DNA of 64,000 bases from Lentisphaerae bacterium GWF2_57_35 (GCA_001804865.1 MHBK01000059.1:1-64000); one strand, 5' to 3'. Numbered from the stretch's first letter, positions 9,153 to 18,674 are shown. Notes: a model not told the origin generated them from the sequence alone. Numbers and translations: made by a program.

Positions 9153-10610
9153 CTAATCGGCATCCAGATGGGCGCCTTCCTTTTGGGTCAAGACAAATGT
9201 CATGGCGGCAAAAAGGGCGATCAAAAATGTCTGATGCTGATACCAGGGGGTTGGCCCGGTCAATGACATGGCCAGCCACAAACCGGATGAGGACGCCAAC
9301 GCCAGCAGAAGTGGGCGATTCCTGAATGGGTGATGCTGCAAAACTCGCCGCAAAAACATCCAGGCGGCCCAGAGGAAAAAGACAAGGCCGGGCAGGCCGA
9401 TTTTCATCCAAATGTAGAGCCATGTATTATGGACAATATTGATGGGCACCACGTCGTCTTCATAAATGCCCAGGGGGCTGTGTTTTCCGCCCAGGCCCAG
9501 GCCCATGACGGGATTGCCCATGAGGTCCCGAAGTACCTGCTGGGATTCCAGCAGATGGTATTCGTTGGAATCCTGCTTCTTATCGAAAACGGAAAGGGTT
9601 CTTTCCCCCATGAACGAAATATGTTCGTCGCTGATTCCGAGAAAAACCGCGGCGCAAATCGCCCATAGGACCACGAAAAGACCGATCATGGTCAACCGGA
9701 TGCGTCCCCGAGGCGGCGCCCACCACATCATCAGGCCCAACGAAGCCGCCAGTCCGACCCATTGAGTGCGTCGATAAGCGAAGATGATTACAAGAAAAGC
9801 GGGCAGAGCGGCGGCGATCGCCGCGGCCAGCCGGAGCCCCTTCAATTGTCGGGCCATCCAAAGCGAAACGATCGCCAGGAGGATCGTAATAAAAGCCAGC
9901 AAATCCGCGGAATCCATTGTGGCTACGTGAGACAGGCTCAGGCTCCCGGCATCCAGGCTGTACGGCCAGCCGCGTCCGTTGAAGTAGTAAACCAGCAGGA
10001 TGGACGCCTTGATAGCGCTGACGCCCATAACGATCGCCAACATCCGACGGATGCGTTGTTCCGTATCCAGCAACTGGCAGCAGAGGTAAAAGCAGAGGAT
10101 GGGAAACAACGCCCCCATGAAGTCCACGCGCAGCAATTCCGAATCGTTGCCCCGTGCCATCCCGATGATGGCGGCCAGGATCACGATGGCCAGATAGGGG
10201 ATCAAAGGCTTGGGCGATATGCGCAGCTTTTCGCGTTCCCAAAGAATCCGGCGAAACAAGACCGCGCCCAGAATGATGAGCAGATACGTCGTGCCCAGCG
10301 CGGGCAGCCCGGCGAAGAGATCCAGGTCGGGAATCTGAAAGAAGTCTCCGGACAATCCTGAGGAAGCGTCGGTGGTAATGACGAGGTAGCCAAAAAACAA
10401 ATACAGCGCTTCGACCGGCCGGAAGAAAGGCAGCAACGCGGCCAGTAAGCCGACCGTTAATACCAGGGCCATCGTCAAGGGAACTTGCCCGATCGAGATC
10501 CCGAGGACGACGCCGGCCGCGACAAAAATCAGGAGCCCGAAGCGATCGACGGCGCGCCTCGGAACTTCCTGGTTTTCCAGTCGGTTCAATTCCATGGAAC
10601 GATGATTCAT
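9153..10610 (-). CDS. O-antigen ligase/polymerase-like membrane protein (Wzy_C)
   Basis: The protein has about 485 residues and 11-12 hydrophobic segments. The family signature, a large extracytoplasmic loop before the last helices, is present: EYHLLESQQVLRDLMGNPVM, GLGLGGKHSP and VHNTWLYIWMKIGLPGLVFFL. These proteins polymerise repeat units in the periplasm or ligate them to a carrier; in a Wzx/Wzy-type locus with Wza and Wzz homologues, polymerase is the better reading. The start is ATG 10610 (MNHRSMELNR) or five codons later; neither has a strong ribosome site. A longer open frame upstream is only the shadow of the preceding gene. It lies 29 bases after the GT4 gene ending at 10640. Confidence 0.85.
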   Translation of the reverse strand: MNHRSMELNRLENQEVPRRAVDRFGLLIFVAAGVVLGISIGQVPLTMALVLTVGLLAALLPFFRPVEALYLFFGYLVITTDASSGLSGDFFQIPDLDLFAGLPALGTTYLLIILGAVLFRRILWEREKLRISPKPLIPYLAIVILAAIIGMARGNDSELLRVDFMGALFPILCFYLCCQLLDTEQRIRRMLAIVMGVSAIKASILLVYYFNGRGWPYSLDAGSLSLSHVATMDSADLLAFITILLAIVSLWMARQLKGLRLAAAIAAALPAFLVIIFAYRRTQWVGLAASLGLMMWWAPPRGRIRLTMIGLFVVLWAICAAVFLGISDEHISFMGERTLSVFDKKQDSNEYHLLESQQVLRDLMGNPVMGLGLGGKHSPLGIYEDDVVPINIVHNTWLYIWMKIGLPGLVFFLWAAWMFLRRVLQHHPFRNRPLLLALASSSGLWLAMSLTGPTPWYQHQTFLIALFAAMTFVLTQKEGAHLDAD

Positions 10611-10639
10611 AAGTTGTCTTGCCGTTTTTCCTGTATGGC

Positions 10640-11806
10640 CTACAGCGCGTTTTCCACGCCGGCCAGATATGTTTTGCGGGATTCCCGCCAGCGCACCCGC
10701 TCGTATTGCCGCGCGGCATTTCGGGCCAGGGTTTGCCGCCATTCCGGCGATTCGTAAAGTTCGATCACCGCCTTTTCCAGTTCCCGGACATCGCCCGGTT
10801 CGACGAACCGAATGCAGGAATCGTCGAACGTTTCTTCGATGGCCGGCAGCCGCGAGGCAACGACCGGGATGCCCAGCGCGATATACTCGAAAAGTTTGTT
10901 GGGCTGGCAGAGTTCGGAAAAAGGCGACTTCAGCAGCGGCACCAATCCGATATCCGCCTGGATCAAAAGCTGCGGAATGCTCGACAAAGGCACGCGCCCG
11001 GTAAACGAGACGATATCCTCGCAATGCAGATCGCGGGCCAGTTGCCTGATTTCCGGCATGCCCTCGCCGTCGCCGACGACGATCACCCGCACATGGGGAA
11101 TGTGTTCGCGGATTTTGGGCAGGGCCTGCAGAATGACTTCGTGTCCGTAGCGGGGTTGAATCGTTCCGTGAGTTACCAGCCGGAAAAAGCCGTCGACCGG
11201 CGGGCGGGAAATCGCGACGGTCTCTTTTCGTTCGTCAGGAACGTTGCGCACGACCAGCAATCGTTCGGCGGGAGCGCCTCGTTCCACGAAACGCCGGCGG
11301 ATGGTGTCGTTGACGGTCAGCACCCGGTCGGCATAGCGAATGGCCATTCGTTCGATGAACAAATGGACGCGGGACAGAAAAGACGTGGATGGCGTCGGAT
11401 AGATCGTGGCGTACAGCTCCGGCGTGGGCTCGTGCATGTCGAGCAGAACGAAAGCGCCCATGAGCTTGGGAATCAGCGTGGCGAATACCAGCGCATCGGG
11501 CAGCGTGTTGACCTGGATCAGGTCATAGGGCTTCCACAGATGCCGGAAGGTGACGGCCATCGACATCCAGACAAACGAAAACCCATATTCCCAGAGATAC
11601 CGGATTTTCGACGTCCGGCGGTGCGATAGGGGCGCGCGGACGATCCGTACGCCGTCCAGGGTTTCGTACGGCGGCTGGCCGCGGCCTCGCAAACACAAGA
11701 CCTCCACGCTATGGCCCGCTTCGCGGAGAACGCGGACCTCCTTGTACACGCGCGGGTCGTTCGGATAGTAACCGTGACGTAAAATGGCGATGCGGGCGCT
11801 TTTCAT
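10640..11806 (-). CDS. Glycosyltransferase family 4 (GT-B fold)
   Basis: This 388-residue protein starts MKSARIAILRHGYYPNDPRV, with the N-terminal GT-B half carrying ILRHGYYPNDPRVYKE and the C-terminal half carrying the donor site VVGDGEGMPEIR and the glutamates in PNKLFEYIALGIPVVASR. The ATG overlaps the stop of the upstream deacetylase-like gene by 4 bases (ATGA), so translation is coupled. It probably transfers a sugar to the growing repeat unit on the cytoplasmic face of the inner membrane. The enzyme class is clear; the specificity is not. Confidence 0.9.
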   Translation of the reverse strand: MKSARIAILRHGYYPNDPRVYKEVRVLREAGHSVEVLCLRGRGQPPYETLDGVRIVRAPLSHRRTSKIRYLWEYGFSFVWMSMAVTFRHLWKPYDLIQVNTLPDALVFATLIPKLMGAFVLLDMHEPTPELYATIYPTPSTSFLSRVHLFIERMAIRYADRVLTVNDTIRRRFVERGAPAERLLVVRNVPDERKETVAISRPPVDGFFRLVTHGTIQPRYGHEVILQALPKIREHIPHVRVIVVGDGEGMPEIRQLARDLHCEDIVSFTGRVPLSSIPQLLIQADIGLVPLLKSPFSELCQPNKLFEYIALGIPVVASRLPAIEETFDDSCIRFVEPGDVRELEKAVIELYESPEWRQTLARNAARQYERVRWRESRKTYLAGVENAL

Positions 11807-13515
11807 GAAATGGGCGCCTCCTCTCGCGACAACGACGGAGCGCCCGGCAAGCGTATTTTTTTCTCGCGCGCGGTATGCGCCATTAAATCGATTTGCACCT
11901 CCGCCTCCCCGCTCCAGGGCACATCGTACTGGCGGACCACGCCCCAGGCGCCATGACTGGGAATGGGGATGTGCACCCGAAGCGTGCACCCGGGCTGGAA
12001 GGACGGTCCCTCGATATGCACGCGGACGCGCTCCGTCGAAATAGCGTCCCGGGTCAGCTTCAATTGCCGCCGGGCCCGGAACCATTCCGTCACGCTGGCC
12101 GCGGCGCCGAACCAGGCTCCCCGGCGTTCGAGCTCGTCGATCAACTTGATGTAGGGCTCGTCCCACAAGCGTTCCGGCGAAAGGCTCCGCGTATGCCACA
12201 AGATGGCGGCAACGCCGCCAAAGTCGGCGATCGTATCCAGGATCTTCGTCATTTCGCGCCAGGCCGCGGCCGGCGAAAGCCCCAGCGAAGTCGGATAGAA
12301 CAGCGCGACATCCTGAAGCTGCATGGGCAGTTCGAGCAGCCGCCGGACTCCGAGCGGGCGAAAGACCTGACAGGTTCCGGCCTTGAAGCCCACGGTTTCG
12401 TTGTAGCCGCAGGTGGAGTCGTAATCGAAGCCGGCCTCGTCCAGGACCAGGGGCGATTGCGTATTGAAGCAAAGCCAGTGGCTGCGATGCCCCGTGCAGG
12501 CGGCGCCGGTTTCCGACGCGAGCCGCTGCCGTTCGTCGCGCGCGCTGGACGGGTCGAGCCAGGCATCGATTCCATGCAGGGCCGCTTCGCCGCCCCGCCG
12601 GCGGATCGCCTGGATATCGGCCTGGACGGCGCCCAGATCGTAGGCGGCCGCCCGGCGCTCGGGATGGGGCAGGGACACATTTCGCCCGGGCCGGTTCTTG
12701 TAGGGAATAAAATAATACGTCGAAGGATGCCCTCGCTCCAATTCTCCGTAGCGGTCGAATTCCCGCCAGAAATCCCTGCGCAAGCCCAGGTGCACCAACG
12801 GCAGCGAGAGCGCGGCGGCCCAGTTGGTCATCGTCTGGCGCAGCGTCAGCTCCCGGCGCATAAGCCGCCGCACGGACCCGAACAACGCGCGGTGGAGGAA
12901 CCCCTGGATCGTGTGGTTGAAGCCGTGGTCCTTGATCCCGACAAAATCCACGTCGTGCGTCAGGCAGGCGGTCATCGTATAGCCGTGCGGAGTGGGGGGC
13001 ACTTCCACCAGAGGGATGCCCAGGGAGAGGATGAGCGACCTCAGCAAATGGATATGCTGCTCCAATGCGGGACGCCCGGCCTGCTCGGGCGGCTGGCCGT
13101 GCACCAACAGCCGCTCGACTTCCCCGAACAAATCGTAGCCGATCCGGACAATGCCCCGCCCGGATTCCCGGGTGCACAATCCGGCTTTTTGGCCCGCGGA
13201 ATAGACCAGCGCCGTGGAATGGGGCCTGGCCTCAAAAACCGTCAGCCGTCCGTACAGCGGCATCGAATAGTCCGTCGCATCCAGCCAATGCGGGCTTGAG
13301 CCCGGATGGAAAACCCGCAGCGAGCGATCTCCCGGCAGGGTGTCCGAGCTGTAGACGATCTGCGCCGTGTCGCCGACGCCGGAGGGAGGGGCGCCGGTCG
13401 TCACGATCACGTCGTAGCTTGAACCCTCCTGGTAGAATTCCCACGGAGTTTTGAAGAGTTCAAAAAATTCGGCGGCGACAAGCCGCTCGGTTTTTTTAAC
13501 GATAACGCCGATCAT
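11803..13515 (-). CDS. Polysaccharide deacetylase-like protein of exopolysaccharide loci
   Basis: The protein has 570 residues. The first ~170 residues form a domain commonly found in front of deacetylase domains in such loci (VTTGAPPSG, then ECxxRGIVRIGYDLF-type sequence). The carbohydrate-esterase 4 fold starts at ACLTHDVDFVGIKDHG, where THDVD replaces the usual TFDD motif, and continues with GHRSHWLCF and GFDYDSTCGYNETVGFKAG. The expected metal-binding Asp and His residues are therefore present. A beta-sandwich-like tail of about 100 residues follows. The product is likely a glycan N- or O-deacetylase. It starts within the stop codon of the GT2 gene (ATGA) and its own stop overlaps the next start, placing it firmly in the operon. 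Confidence 0.85.
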   Translation of the reverse strand: MIGVIVKKTERLVAAEFFELFKTPWEFYQEGSSYDVIVTTGAPPSGVGDTAQIVYSSDTLPGDRSLRVFHPGSSPHWLDATDYSMPLYGRLTVFEARPHSTALVYSAGQKAGLCTRESGRGIVRIGYDLFGEVERLLVHGQPPEQAGRPALEQHIHLLRSLILSLGIPLVEVPPTPHGYTMTACLTHDVDFVGIKDHGFNHTIQGFLHRALFGSVRRLMRRELTLRQTMTNWAAALSLPLVHLGLRRDFWREFDRYGELERGHPSTYYFIPYKNRPGRNVSLPHPERRAAAYDLGAVQADIQAIRRRGGEAALHGIDAWLDPSSARDERQRLASETGAACTGHRSHWLCFNTQSPLVLDEAGFDYDSTCGYNETVGFKAGTCQVFRPLGVRRLLELPMQLQDVALFYPTSLGLSPAAAWREMTKILDTIADFGGVAAILWHTRSLSPERLWDEPYIKLIDELERRGAWFGAAASVTEWFRARRQLKLTRDAISTERVRVHIEGPSFQPGCTLRVHIPIPSHGAWGVVRQYDVPWSGEAEVQIDLMAHTAREKKIRLPGAPSLSREEAPIS

Positions 13516-14411
13516 AAAGTCTCTCCCTGCCGGCCATAAAACCGGGCCCGTATTCTGGTCCATTGTTCGGTGTGAAGGTAGCGTATAAAGTCGCTCGGGA
13601 CCTTCCGCGGGGTGCGGCGCAGGAAGGCCCAGGCATAGCCGGTCGCCATGAGCAGGCTGCCCAGCAGCCAGGGCGGCTCCCGGATGCGACGCAAGGCGTG
13701 GCCGGCAAAAAACAAGGCCTGATAGCCGAGCTGATAATCCTCGATGCCTCGTTGAAAAAACACCGAAAGAAGGCCCCGTTGTTCGGTGCCGGTCTGGCGA
13801 TGGTGCATGACGTGGAGCTCGGGGAACGCCTGGACCTTCCAGCCTTTCATGCGAGTCATGACTTCGGCCACGGCGTCGACGCCGCCGCGCACCGGCAGAT
13901 ATCCGCCGATGGCCTCGAAGCAATCCTTTCGGAACAATTGAATCGGACCGCTGACGCTCCAGTCGGGGTCGGTAACCTGCTGAATAAACTGCCCGTCGCT
14001 CCAATCGAACAGCATGCCCCCGGCCAGGCCGAGGCGGGGGGCGTCGAGCATCCGCTGGAGCACGGCGGCGTAGTAAGACGGATCGAAGGTCACGTCGGCG
14101 TCCAACACGCCGACAAACGAAACGTCGAGCCGGCGCACCCGCTCGTAGGCGGCATTGATGGCCCGGGCCTTGGAGCCAAAGTTGCGTGTCGGGTCGGCGG
14201 AGGCCCTCATCAGTTCGATGAACGGATGAAGGGCGGCATAGCGCGAAACGATTTCGTCGGTGCGGTCGACGGAACCGTCGCTGACAATCATCCAGCGGAC
14301 CGGCTTCTGCGTCTGGGCGATGACCGCCTGGATGGTTCCTTCGATATGGGCTTCCTCGTTGCGGGCGGCCGTCAGCAATAGGTACGCGGTTGGATTCATG
14401 GATTCCTTCAC
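13512..14411 (-). CDS. Glycosyltransferase family 2 (GT-A fold)
   Basis: This 299-residue enzyme begins with the GT2 nucleotide-binding strand YLLLTAARNEEAHIEGTI. It carries IVSDGSVDRTDEI and the metal-binding LDADV motif, which stands in for DXD. A C-terminal hydrophobic segment (WLLGSLLMATGYAWAFL) suggests membrane attachment. Its start overlaps the stop of the sugar transferase gene by 4 bases, and its stop overlaps the next start in the same way. Likely role: addition of one sugar to the lipid-linked repeat unit. The donor cannot be read from sequence. Confidence 0.9.
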   Translation of the reverse strand: MKESMNPTAYLLLTAARNEEAHIEGTIQAVIAQTQKPVRWMIVSDGSVDRTDEIVSRYAALHPFIELMRASADPTRNFGSKARAINAAYERVRRLDVSFVGVLDADVTFDPSYYAAVLQRMLDAPRLGLAGGMLFDWSDGQFIQQVTDPDWSVSGPIQLFRKDCFEAIGGYLPVRGGVDAVAEVMTRMKGWKVQAFPELHVMHHRQTGTEQRGLLSVFFQRGIEDYQLGYQALFFAGHALRRIREPPWLLGSLLMATGYAWAFLRRTPRKVPSDFIRYLHTEQWTRIRARFYGRQGETL

Positions 14412-15703
14412 AATGACGCCTCATCGGGCGACAGACGCTTGCGGGCCATCGGCGGGCTCCGGAGGATCGTCTTCAAGGAGACGCGTCCGTCCAGCCATCG
14501 GTTCTTCAAATCGTCCCTGAACTGACCGATCAACACGGGAAGGGTGCGCATAATAATCCGGGCATCGAGCGGAAAGGATTCTTTGCGGGCATAGGTTCGA
14601 TCCAGGCGGATCATTTGCGCGAAGGTCGTTTTGTTTTTTCCGCTGACCTGCCAAAGGCCGGTCAGGCCCGGCAGCGCGTCCACCCGGTGGCGATGCCAGG
14701 GTTGATAGCGTTCGTACTCGTAGGGGATGCAGGGGCGGGGGCCGATCAGGCTCATCTCGCCGCGCAGGACGTTGAAGAGCTGCGGCAACTCGTCGAGCGA
14801 GGTCACCCGCAGGAAGCGACCGAACCCGTAAACCCTCGTATCCCGATGGCCGTCGAGTTTGCTCATGGCGATTTCCGACCGGATCAATTGTTGCACATAA
14901 TCGCGGTGCATGTGGTTCCCGGCGTTGACGTGCATGGTGCGGAATTTCATGCAGTTGAAGACGCGCCCCATATAACCGACCCGCTCCTGGCAAAACAGGA
15001 TGGGCCCCTTCGAAGTCAGGCGGATCAGCAGGGCAATCGAGAGCAAGAGGGGGCTGAGAACGACCAAGGCCGTTCCGGCCAGGATCAGGTCGAGGGTCCG
15101 CTTCCACCACGGCGTGTGGATGGCCAGCAGGTAATCCAGCACTTCCTCGGAAGAGGGCGGAGCGCCGGGCGCGCCCTCGGCGGCCGTCAGGCGGGTCTTT
15201 TCCTTCAAGGTGCGGTAAATCCGTTCCCGGCGCGAAAAATGGAGCCGGGCGGACGGATCGTCGCGGACAGCGCCCAGCGAATCGAACCAGAGCTGGCGTT
15301 CGTCGTCCATCGTGAAGGCGGACGGATACGTGTAAATGCGGCAGGTCGGCTGCGGCTGGGTGGACGGCCATTCTTTGATCACATGACCCGCGAATATCCT
15401 GGCGCCGTCATGATCGGTGTCGAAGAGAATAACCCCCACCTCCGAAGCGCCGATCCAGCCCGCCAGGTCCGCCAGCCGCAAACGAGGTTGAATATGCCGG
15501 ATCATCCACTCGGATCGACCGTCTGCGGGCCGATTCGAGGCGTCGCCAAAAACAACCAGGGAAAAAGGCCGGCGGCTGCGGTCGGCGCGATCGCGCTCCC
15601 TTTCGAGATGAAGTCGAAACGTCTCGGCCGAACAAATGTCATGCGCGCCGCACTTCGTGCAGCGGCACTCCGGCGTACCTAGAATTGAACGTTTCTTTTT
15701 CAC
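14408..15703 (-). CDS. Initiating sugar-phosphate transferase (WbaP/PglC type) with degenerate GGDEF-like N-terminus
   Basis: The C-terminal half (from about residue 195) is the bacterial sugar transferase fold: KRTLDLILAGTALVVLSPLL membrane segment, CQERVGYMGRVFNCMKFRTM, the catalytic Asp-Glu in SLDELPQL, MSLIGPRPCIPYEYERY and PGLTGLWQVSGKN. Such enzymes move a sugar phosphate onto undecaprenyl phosphate and start repeat-unit assembly. The N-terminal ~160 residues resemble a GGDEF domain stripped of its signature: FRLHLERERDRADRSRRPFS, then LADLAGWIGASEVGVILFDT where GGDEF would stand, plus a CxxC pair near the start. It should be catalytically dead as a cyclase. The gene lies 42 bases after the Wzz-like gene and overlaps the GT2 gene. 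Confidence 0.88.
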   Translation of the reverse strand: MKKKRSILGTPECRCTKCGAHDICSAETFRLHLERERDRADRSRRPFSLVVFGDASNRPADGRSEWMIRHIQPRLRLADLAGWIGASEVGVILFDTDHDGARIFAGHVIKEWPSTQPQPTCRIYTYPSAFTMDDERQLWFDSLGAVRDDPSARLHFSRRERIYRTLKEKTRLTAAEGAPGAPPSSEEVLDYLLAIHTPWWKRTLDLILAGTALVVLSPLLLSIALLIRLTSKGPILFCQERVGYMGRVFNCMKFRTMHVNAGNHMHRDYVQQLIRSEIAMSKLDGHRDTRVYGFGRFLRVTSLDELPQLFNVLRGEMSLIGPRPCIPYEYERYQPWHRHRVDALPGLTGLWQVSGKNKTTFAQMIRLDRTYARKESFPLDARIIMRTLPVLIGQFRDDLKNRWLDGRVSLKTILRSPPMARKRLSPDEASL

Positions 15704-15745
15704 AGGATTTAAGCCGTTGGTTGGTCCCGGTTCTCATTTTGCGGC

Positions 15746-17866
15746 CTACCCTCTCCGGTCAAGCCAGGAGGGGATATACGTGCGCTGCTTATTCAGCACA
15801 ATTCCGAGAAGGTTCGTTCCCGTATCCGTCAGCAGGTTTTTGGCCCACTGCACGGTTTGCCAGCGAACGCGCTCCGCCTCGATGACCAGGATTACCGCGC
15901 TCATCAAGCCGGCAATATGTTCCGCGTCGCTTCCGGCGCTCAGCGGGGGGATGTCGACGACCAGCACATCGAAGCCCTGGGCGGCGGCGCGCCGCAGGAT
16001 CGGCGTGATCCGGTCCCGTCCGATTCGTTCCAAGGCCACGTCGGATTTGGCGTTGTCCCCCCCGGCTGCGCCGTCGAGTTGGCGAGGTTGGAAAGACACT
16101 TTGCCCTCCGGCGTGAGCTGGACCTCCATGCCGCCGCGGGCGCCCTGGAGCCATTCTTCATGCAGGGCCGAATGAGCCTGGCGATTGGCATCGATATACA
16201 AGACTTTGTTCGTTCCATCGAATTCGGTGAACGAAGTGGCCAGATGGGCCGCGATGGAGGTGACCCCTTCGCCTCCATGACAACTGGTCACTCCCAGAAT
16301 CAACGGCGAAGCCGTGTGGAGCGATCGGTAAGTCATGATGCGCCGGACCAGCCGGGAAAAAACGGTATGCATATTCGGATGCGACGAATGGCCGTTCTGA
16401 TGCCGCCGGGCGGAGTCCTGGCCCAGGAGATGGTGGTTATTTCGGAAAGTCAGCAGAGGGAAAAGCTTTCGCGCATGCAGTTCCGGAATGGCGGCCAGCG
16501 GGACGAGTTGCAGACGTTGTTCGGCTTCGTCCAGCCGGCGGATCTTTCCGCTGATGCGCTCCAGGCTCATGGCCATGGCCATGCCTCCGAACAAGCCCAT
16601 GAATCCCGCCAGCATCAGCTTGAGCCGTTTTTGAGAAGGGTTCGACTGCATGGGCTGCGTCGGGGCCTGGACGATCTTGATGTTCGAAAACTTCTCCTTT
16701 TCCAGGATTTGGTCGATACGGGTCTGTTCCAGGCTGTCCGCATACCGGCGGTATTTGGCGGTTAGCAGTTCCCGTCTGCGTCCGAGGTCCGACAAAGAGG
16801 CTTCCCGATCGTTCAAGCGGAACAGCATCTTCTGGGTTTCGTCGATTTGCAGTTTGAGGGTTTGGATTTCGGCGGCGGCCGCCGCCCGGGTCGTTTCTTC
16901 CAGGCGCAGGGCGGCCTGGATGTCCTTGTAGTCGCCCCGCACCAAGCCGCTTTTCGCTGGGGCATTGCCCGAATGCTGGCTCGCCATCACCATCTCGGTC
17001 AGGCTGTCGATGCGCGCCTGGGCGGCCGCCCACTCGGCTTCGACGGTCAGCTTTTGCACCTGCAGGGCGCTTAACCGCGTTTCCAGGCTGCTCATGCCGC
17101 TGTCCAGGGAGACGACGCCTAATTCGTTCAACTGCCGGCGAATTTCCGATTCGACATCCGTCAGCTCCTTCAGCAGAGAGGCGGTTTGTTCCAGAAAGAA
17201 CTTCCGGGCGCTCTGGGTGCTGTGGAGTTGGAGCCGTTTTTCTTCGTAGAGGCGCAGCAGCGTTGCAATCGTTTCCTGCGCCAGCGCGGGGTCTGTGGCG
17301 GTAAAAGCGATGGTGATGACATCGCTTCGCTTTCGGGATTCGATGAACAGGTTCTTGCGGACGGCATCGATGGCGTCGGCCAGGTCCTGGTTCGGCGCTT
17401 CAACCGGGGGCTTTGGCGACCGGTCGGCCAGGAGCTTGACGTTGTCCTTCAGATGCCGTTTGACCTTCTCGAGCCACGGGTTTTTCTTTTTTTCCGGTTG
17501 GACGGTTGGGACGGATTGGGGCCGGAGAAAGCGTTCCGGGCCGATGGCCCGGACGACTTGCTCCACCAACTCATGGTTGTTCAATATTTCCACCTCGGAG
17601 TTGATCTCGTTTTCCCAGTCCTTGGAAACGGGCGCCATGTCGCCGGTCATGGCGGCGGGACTGATCGTTTCCCGTCCGCGTTGAACCAGAATCTTGGCGG
17701 AGGAGGTGAAGGTGTTGGGCGTCGACATCACGATATACAGCGTGGAGCCTGCAACCGCCAGGAAAAAGGCGGCGACCAGGTATTTGTGGCGGAAGATCGC
17801 CTCCAGGAAATCCTGCCCCGATCCCCCGGCGTCTTCCGAGTGGCTCTTTGTTGGATGCTGTTGCAT
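15746..17866 (-). CDS. Wzz/CpsD-like chain-length and export protein with altered Walker A
   Basis: The protein has 706 residues. It has a Wzz domain with a first membrane segment (about 28-48), a long coiled-coil periplasmic region, a second membrane segment (about 428-448) after the proline motif PTQPMQSNPSQKR, and a C-terminal BY-kinase-like domain. In that domain the P-loop reads GGEGVTS (531-537), so the usual Lys is Val535; Walker A' LYIDANR (Asp559) and Walker B VLVVDIPP (Asp638) remain. The C-terminal tyrosine cluster of Wzc kinases is absent; only one Tyr lies near the end (TYIPSWLDRRG). It is likely a chain-length/export regulator with reduced or no kinase activity. It lies 28 bases after the Wza-like gene. 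Confidence 0.88.
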   Translation of the reverse strand: MQQHPTKSHSEDAGGSGQDFLEAIFRHKYLVAAFFLAVAGSTLYIVMSTPNTFTSSAKILVQRGRETISPAAMTGDMAPVSKDWENEINSEVEILNNHELVEQVVRAIGPERFLRPQSVPTVQPEKKKNPWLEKVKRHLKDNVKLLADRSPKPPVEAPNQDLADAIDAVRKNLFIESRKRSDVITIAFTATDPALAQETIATLLRLYEEKRLQLHSTQSARKFFLEQTASLLKELTDVESEIRRQLNELGVVSLDSGMSSLETRLSALQVQKLTVEAEWAAAQARIDSLTEMVMASQHSGNAPAKSGLVRGDYKDIQAALRLEETTRAAAAAEIQTLKLQIDETQKMLFRLNDREASLSDLGRRRELLTAKYRRYADSLEQTRIDQILEKEKFSNIKIVQAPTQPMQSNPSQKRLKLMLAGFMGLFGGMAMAMSLERISGKIRRLDEAEQRLQLVPLAAIPELHARKLFPLLTFRNNHHLLGQDSARRHQNGHSSHPNMHTVFSRLVRRIMTYRSLHTASPLILGVTSCHGGEGVTSIAAHLATSFTEFDGTNKVLYIDANRQAHSALHEEWLQGARGGMEVQLTPEGKVSFQPRQLDGAAGGDNAKSDVALERIGRDRITPILRRAAAQGFDVLVVDIPPLSAGSDAEHIAGLMSAVILVIEAERVRWQTVQWAKNLLTDTGTNLLGIVLNKQRTYIPSWLDRRG

Positions 17867-17894
17867 ATAGACCCCGCTTTTTTCTTAAGTCCGG

Positions 17895-18653
17895 TTATCG
17901 TTGTGAGGTATCCAAGCCAATCGTGCCATCCCCAACGGGCCGCGTATACGTGAACCCGAATTGCGGCACGATGCGGTTAAGATATTGGTCGATCCACTGA
18001 TTGAGATTGGAAATCTTGGTCTTGGGCACGATCACCAAATCCTGGGCGTGCAAATAGAACGGTTCGCCCGGTTCGCCTTGCAGCGTCTTCGTAAAATCGA
18101 GGACGAAGGCCGAAGGCTGGGGCGCCTCTTGCCGGATCACGACGACGTTATTGAAGGCCGCCTGCGTCATGTCGAAGCCTCCGGCCTGCAGAATGGCCGC
18201 GAGGGCCGTCAGAGTGCCGGTCATGGGGAAGCGGCCCGGAATTTTCACGGCGCCGCCCACGAAAATAGCCCGGTTGTTCATGTCCCGCACGAAGACGGTG
18301 ACTTCCGGCTTGTCGATCAACCCGGTGTAACGCTCCTTGAGTTCCTCCTGCAGTGCGGCCGGTTCCCGTCCCGCGGCCTCGACGTCGCCGATGAGTTGCA
18401 GGGTGATCTTCCCGTCCGGACGGACGCGCTGCGATTCGTTCAGCTCGGGCGCATAATAGAACTTGGTTTCGATCATGTCGCCCGGTTCCAGTTTGACGTT
18501 GATGTCGGGGACCGAACCGCTTTCGTAAATCGGATGCTTTCCAGCGGTCTGGCATCCGCCAATGGCCATGGTTACGAAGCTGGCCGCCAATAGGACGGCT
18601 GCCTTCCTCAACGTTCGCGTTCCCTTTGCTTTCATTGCGCTTTCCGTTCTCAC
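17895..18653 (-). CDS. Polysaccharide export outer-membrane lipoprotein (Wza/OPX family)
   Basis: This is a 252-residue OPX protein. It has a lipoprotein signal peptide with lipobox AIGGC, the polysaccharide export domain (INVKLEPGDMIETKFYYAPELN, VRPDGKITLQLIGDVEAAG) and one SLBB-type domain (FVGGAVKIPGRFPMTGTLTALAAILQAGG). OPX proteins form the outer-membrane or periplasmic exit channel for exopolysaccharide together with the Wzz/Wzc protein encoded next. The start is taken as GTG 18653 because AGGGGGAG lies four bases before it; an ATG six codons later is possible. It follows the DegT aminotransferase gene by 21 bases. Confidence 0.9.
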   Translation of the reverse strand: MRTESAMKAKGTRTLRKAAVLLAASFVTMAIGGCQTAGKHPIYESGSVPDINVKLEPGDMIETKFYYAPELNESQRVRPDGKITLQLIGDVEAAGREPAALQEELKERYTGLIDKPEVTVFVRDMNNRAIFVGGAVKIPGRFPMTGTLTALAAILQAGGFDMTQAAFNNVVVIRQEAPQPSAFVLDFTKTLQGEPGEPFYLHAQDLVIVPKTKISNLNQWIDQYLNRIVPQFGFTYTRPVGDGTIGLDTSQR

Positions 18654-18674
18654 GGCTCTCCCCCTCTTGGTTGG

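Noticed and set aside
9153..11024. 623-residue version of the polymerase starting at 11024
   Set aside because: The first ~138 codons overlap the GT4 gene out of frame and read as Arg/Gly-rich shadow.
10640..13177. 845-residue version of the GT4 gene starting at 13177
   Set aside because: The first ~457 codons are a shadow of the deacetylase-like gene; the true start is at 11806.
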